From an uncultured Eubacteriales bacterium (GTDB lineage Bacteria; Bacillota; Clostridia; UBA1381): DNA of 9,086 nt. Each line of letters begins with the position of its first letter. Within the stretch, counting starts at the first letter, position 1. A model generated the notes under the pieces. It did not search any database. It saw only the letters and a program-made list of their open reading frames with translations, and had not been told where the DNA came from. The translations under genes were made by a program, and so were the position numbers. The stretch lies in contig CAJKHT010000098.1 of the NCBI GenBank assembly GCA_905199755.1, forward strand, positions 1 through 9,086, given 5' to 3'. Positions 6,915 through 9,086 of this stretch are shown here, piece after piece.

Positions 6915-7766
6915 ATGTCAAAAGGAAAACTGTATCTCATAGGCTCTGCTTTTTTGTACGGGATTGCGCCGATGCTGGCAAAGGTTACTTATACCGGCGG
7001 CGCAAACGGAATTACGCTGACATTTTTGAGAGCGGTTATATCAATACCGCTTTTGTATGCCATAATGAAAGCGGATAAAAAATCACTTAAACTGACAAAA
7101 CAGGAGCTGAAAGGTGTTATTCTTCTGGGGGTATTCGGTGCGGCGGCACCGATTTTGCTGCTGTACCTGTCATATAATTTTATATCGACGGGACTTGCAA
7201 CAACACTGCATTTTGTATATCCGCTTATAATAGTGCTTGTATCTGCGCTGCTGTATCATGAAAAGCTGTCGAAATTCAAGCTTGTTGCGTCGGTTCTTGT
7301 GACTTTGGGGATTTTCTTTTTTGCCGATATTGAATCCGCGTCCGATAATATAGGAATTATACTTGCATTGCTGTCGGGTGTATTTTACAGCTTTTATGTC
7401 ATATATATAGACCATTCGGGACTGGACGGCATGGATTATATAAAGCTTACATTTTATGTGATGCTTATTATGAGCATTGTGACATTTTTGTTCGGAACAA
7501 TTTCGGGCAGCCTGTCTTTTGATATGACAGGTCAGGCATGGTCGTTTGCGGCGGTAATTTCGCTGATTGTGACGCTTGGCGCGATGCCGCTTTTTCAGCT
7601 TGGAGTACGTTATGAGGGTGCATCAACGGCAGGAATTATGTCAACCTTTGAGCCGATAACGAGTGTGATTATGGGTGCGGCTTTTTTGGGCGAATTTATC
7701 GGAATATCGCAGATTTTCGGGGTGGCAATGATTGTTGCCGGGATAGTAATGGCGCAAAGAAAGTGA
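6915..7766 (+). CDS. EamA/DMT-family transporter, ten TM helices
   Basis: A 283-aa integral membrane protein of the drug/metabolite transporter superfamily, with two tandem EamA repeats (about 4-135 and 146-281) and about ten hydrophobic helices in all. The first repeat ends with a YPL...YHEKLS segment; the second has the equivalent FEPITSVIMGAAFLGE (245-260), the usual EamA signature. Family members export amino acids, nucleosides or other small metabolites; the substrate cannot be read from sequence. I chose ATG 6915 because AAAGGAG (6897-6903) lies 11 nt upstream and the SKGKLYLIGS start fits the family. A TTG at 6891 would add eight residues and has no suitable SD. That SD lies inside a strong hairpin. 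The patatin-like gene follows 13 nt downstream, so the two are probably co-transcribed. Confidence 0.9.
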   Translation: MSKGKLYLIGSAFLYGIAPMLAKVTYTGGANGITLTFLRAVISIPLLYAIMKADKKSLKLTKQELKGVILLGVFGAAAPILLLYLSYNFISTGLATTLHFVYPLIIVLVSALLYHEKLSKFKLVASVLVTLGIFFFADIESASDNIGIILALLSGVFYSFYVIYIDHSGLDGMDYIKLTFYVMLIMSIVTFLFGTISGSLSFDMTGQAWSFAAVISLIVTLGAMPLFQLGVRYEGASTAGIMSTFEPITSVIMGAAFLGEFIGISQIFGVAMIVAGIVMAQRK

Positions 7767-7779
7767 ACGGAGGGATTTT

Positions 7780-8877
7780 GTGAAATACGGATTGGTTTTT
7801 GCGGGCGGCGGCGCAAGGGGTGCATATCACGTGGGAGTGATGCATGCGCTTAATGAGATGAATATTGAAATTTCAGCTGTGTGCGGTACATCTATTGGAG
7901 CAATAAACGGTGCGCTTTTCGTTCAGAACGGAGGGGAAAATGCACGTGAATTATGGGAGGACGTAACGCTTAACGATATTGTAAAGCTGCCTGAGGGAAT
8001 GGGGAATAATCTTTTAAGTCTTTCCAATCTGACCGAAATTATAGGCAGTCTGAAAAACGGCGGCTTTGATGCCGTACCTCTTGAAAAAATGCTGAGAAAA
8101 TATATTGATGAGGATAAGATACGTAAATCCGAAATGGATTTCGGACTTGTTTCGGTGTCGCTTACAAATAAGAAAACAGTGAGGCTTTTTAAAAATGATA
8201 TTCCGAAGGGAAAGCTGCCCGAGTATCTTGCAGCCGGTTCGGCATTGCCGGTGTTCAAAAACAAGGAAATAGACGGCGAACGGTTTATGGACGGCGGAAT
8301 TTCGGATAATATGCCTGTCGATATGCTTGCGGATAAAGGCATAAAGGATATTATAACAGTGGATATTCACGGTGTGGGAATAAAACAGGACGTTTGTACG
8401 GCAGGGACGAATATTATAGAGATAGTGTGTGAAAGCCCCATTGTCGGAACTATGGAATTTGACAGGCAGGGAATTTCGGACACTATAGATATGGGATATT
8501 ATGACACAAAAAAGGTTTTCGGATATTTTTCGGGCAGCAGGTATTATTTTGAGACGCGGCAGTATAATAATCTGAAACGTCAGTACGGAATAAAGCTTAT
8601 TGAGGGGCTGGAACAGGCGGCGGAGATTTTCGGCGTAAAACGATTTAAACTGTATGATTTTAAAGAGTTTGCACGCGAAACCGTGGATCGTTACAGAAGC
8701 TTCAGTGAAAAGAATATGCTTGAGGCACTGCGCAGTGAGGCGGCAGGCGCGGCGGTTATACATATGATAAATCTGCTGAAGGACGGGAAAAACGAATTTA
8801 TACGAAAAAAACTGGATATTTTCGGCAAATATTACAATGCCGCAGGCTCGCTGATGTATTTTGAACGTATTTTTTGA
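7780..8877 (+). CDS. Patatin-like phospholipase family protein
   Basis: A 365-aa predicted serine acyl hydrolase using a Ser-Asp dyad on lipid esters. The N-terminal patatin domain (about 1-195) has the oxyanion-hole loop GGGARG (9-14), the nucleophile elbow GTSIG (36-40, Ser38) and the catalytic Asp in DGG (171-173), all intact. There is no signal peptide or obvious TM segment, so a cytoplasmic or peripheral membrane location is expected. The C-terminal part (about 200-365) is rich in helix-forming and aromatic residues, and I cannot assign it. The GTG start at 7780 is supported by CGGAGG (7768-7773), 6 nt upstream. It is probably translated from the same mRNA as the transporter; a shared role in membrane lipid or metabolite handling is speculation. 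The physiological substrate is unknown. Confidence 0.93.
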   Translation: MKYGLVFAGGGARGAYHVGVMHALNEMNIEISAVCGTSIGAINGALFVQNGGENARELWEDVTLNDIVKLPEGMGNNLLSLSNLTEIIGSLKNGGFDAVPLEKMLRKYIDEDKIRKSEMDFGLVSVSLTNKKTVRLFKNDIPKGKLPEYLAAGSALPVFKNKEIDGERFMDGGISDNMPVDMLADKGIKDIITVDIHGVGIKQDVCTAGTNIIEIVCESPIVGTMEFDRQGISDTIDMGYYDTKKVFGYFSGSRYYFETRQYNNLKRQYGIKLIEGLEQAAEIFGVKRFKLYDFKEFARETVDRYRSFSEKNMLEALRSEAAGAAVIHMINLLKDGKNEFIRKKLDIFGKYYNAAGSLMYFERIF

Positions 8878-8880
8878 GAG

Positions 8881-8896
8881 AAAAATGCATATTTTT
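8881..8896 (+). terminator. Weak possible terminator after patatin gene
   Basis: AAAAAT (8881-8886) and ATTTTT (8891-8896) flank a GCAT loop 3 nt after the stop codon, followed by more T-rich sequence (8899-8903 is TTTTT) and a T8 run at 8921-8928. The stem is entirely A-T, so its stability is low. I see no better terminator in the gap. Confidence 0.25.
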
Positions 8897-8938
8897 GCTT
8901 TTTGTGGATTTTAACGGCTATTTTTTTTATCAAAAGAC

Positions 8939-8967
8939 TTGCATTTTATATAAAAATAATGTAAAAT
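8939..8967 (+). promoter_or_regulatory. Putative sigma-A promoter near right end
   Basis: TTGCAT (8939-8944) and TAAAAT (8962-8967) are separated by 17 nt. The predicted start near 8974 gives a leader of about 30 nt before the ATGs at 9005/9008. An AT-rich spacer containing TATATAAAA adds ambiguity, but position and spacing fit a promoter for whatever begins at the right edge. Confidence 0.5.
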
Positions 8968-9004
8968 ATATTCATATGAGTATAAACTACAGAGGAAGAA
9001 ATGA

Positions 9005-9085
9005 ATGATGGTAACTGAAGGAGATATCAAATACGGCGATAGATGTGAATGTGTTGAAAGTGTACGAGCGGATTTGGCATTATAG
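9005..9085 (+). CDS. Possible 26-aa small ORF with own RBS
   Basis: A short reading frame beginning MMVTEGDIKYGDRCEC and ending with TAG at 9083-9085, one base from the window edge. It is preceded by GAGGAAG (8992-8998), 6 nt before ATG 9005 and 9 nt before ATG 9008, and by a promoter candidate. It contains a Cys-X-Cys pair and no hydrophobic segment. I recognise no family. It may be a real small peptide, a leader peptide for a gene outside the window, or the start of a gene interrupted by a nonsense change or frameshift. A second frame, open from 9015 to the window end with a GTG at 9045, overlaps it and could be the true gene start. Low confidence that it is translated. Confidence 0.3.
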   Translation: MMVTEGDIKYGDRCECVESVRADLAL

Positions 9086-9086
9086 C

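Noticed and set aside
8014..8763. Minus-strand 249-codon frame opposite the patatin gene
   Set aside because: It is antisense to a gene with intact catalytic motifs, its translation is unusually rich in Cys, His, Ile and Phe, and it has no convincing RBS or family resemblance.
8882..8947. Inverted repeat AAAATGCA (8882-8889) and TGCATTTT (8940-8947)
   Set aside because: Eight AT-rich bases separated by 50 nt are expected by chance in this intergenic region, and the right copy coincides with the promoter -35 element.
1..9086. CRISPR array, tRNA/rRNA gene, transposon or prophage remnants, defence cluster
   Set aside because: No direct-repeat array, tRNA-like cloverleaf, transposase or integrase motif, or defence-type domain is visible; all long frames on the coding strand are housekeeping or common accessory families.

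Overview
The window reads as chromosomal housekeeping sequence from a low-to-moderate G+C Gram-positive bacterium, most likely an anaerobic Clostridia-type Firmicute. The evidence is a DUF896/YnzC-family protein (a Firmicutes family), strong AGGAGG-like ribosome binding sites, TTG and GTG starts, sigma-A-like promoters with 17-nt spacers, and AT-rich intergenic DNA. Every supportable gene lies on the + strand. I see no tRNA, rRNA, CRISPR array, insertion sequence, attachment site or other sign of recent transfer.

Region 1 (1-2808) is an apparent operon behind two tandem promoter-like sequences. It holds a 55-aa DUF896/YnzC-like protein that starts with TTG, then asnA (ammonia-dependent asparagine synthetase), then asnS (asparaginyl-tRNA synthetase), and ends in a hairpin terminator. 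Making asparagine and charging it onto tRNA(Asn) are therefore encoded side by side. No T-box leader is visible.

Region 2 (2838-6863) is a second tight cluster: a two-TM, TPR-repeat membrane protein of unknown role, rarA (AAA+ ATPase acting at stalled replication forks) starting 2 nt after it, and nadE (glutamine-dependent NAD+ synthetase). A small GAAA-tetraloop hairpin spans the rarA stop codon just ahead of the nadE ribosome binding site.

Region 3 (6864-8877) begins with a 15-bp hairpin that looks like a nadE terminator but also contains the Shine-Dalgarno sequence of the next gene. It is followed by an EamA/DMT-family transporter and, 13 nt later, a patatin-like lipid hydrolase with a GTG start.

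Region 4 (8878-9086) is AT-rich intergenic DNA with a good promoter candidate and a possible 26-codon ORF with its own ribosome binding site, cut close to the window edge.

No unmistakable new system is present. The points most worth following are the hairpin that masks the transporter's ribosome binding site, the DUF896-asnA-asnS arrangement, the membrane TPR protein coupled to RarA, and the small ORF at the right end.
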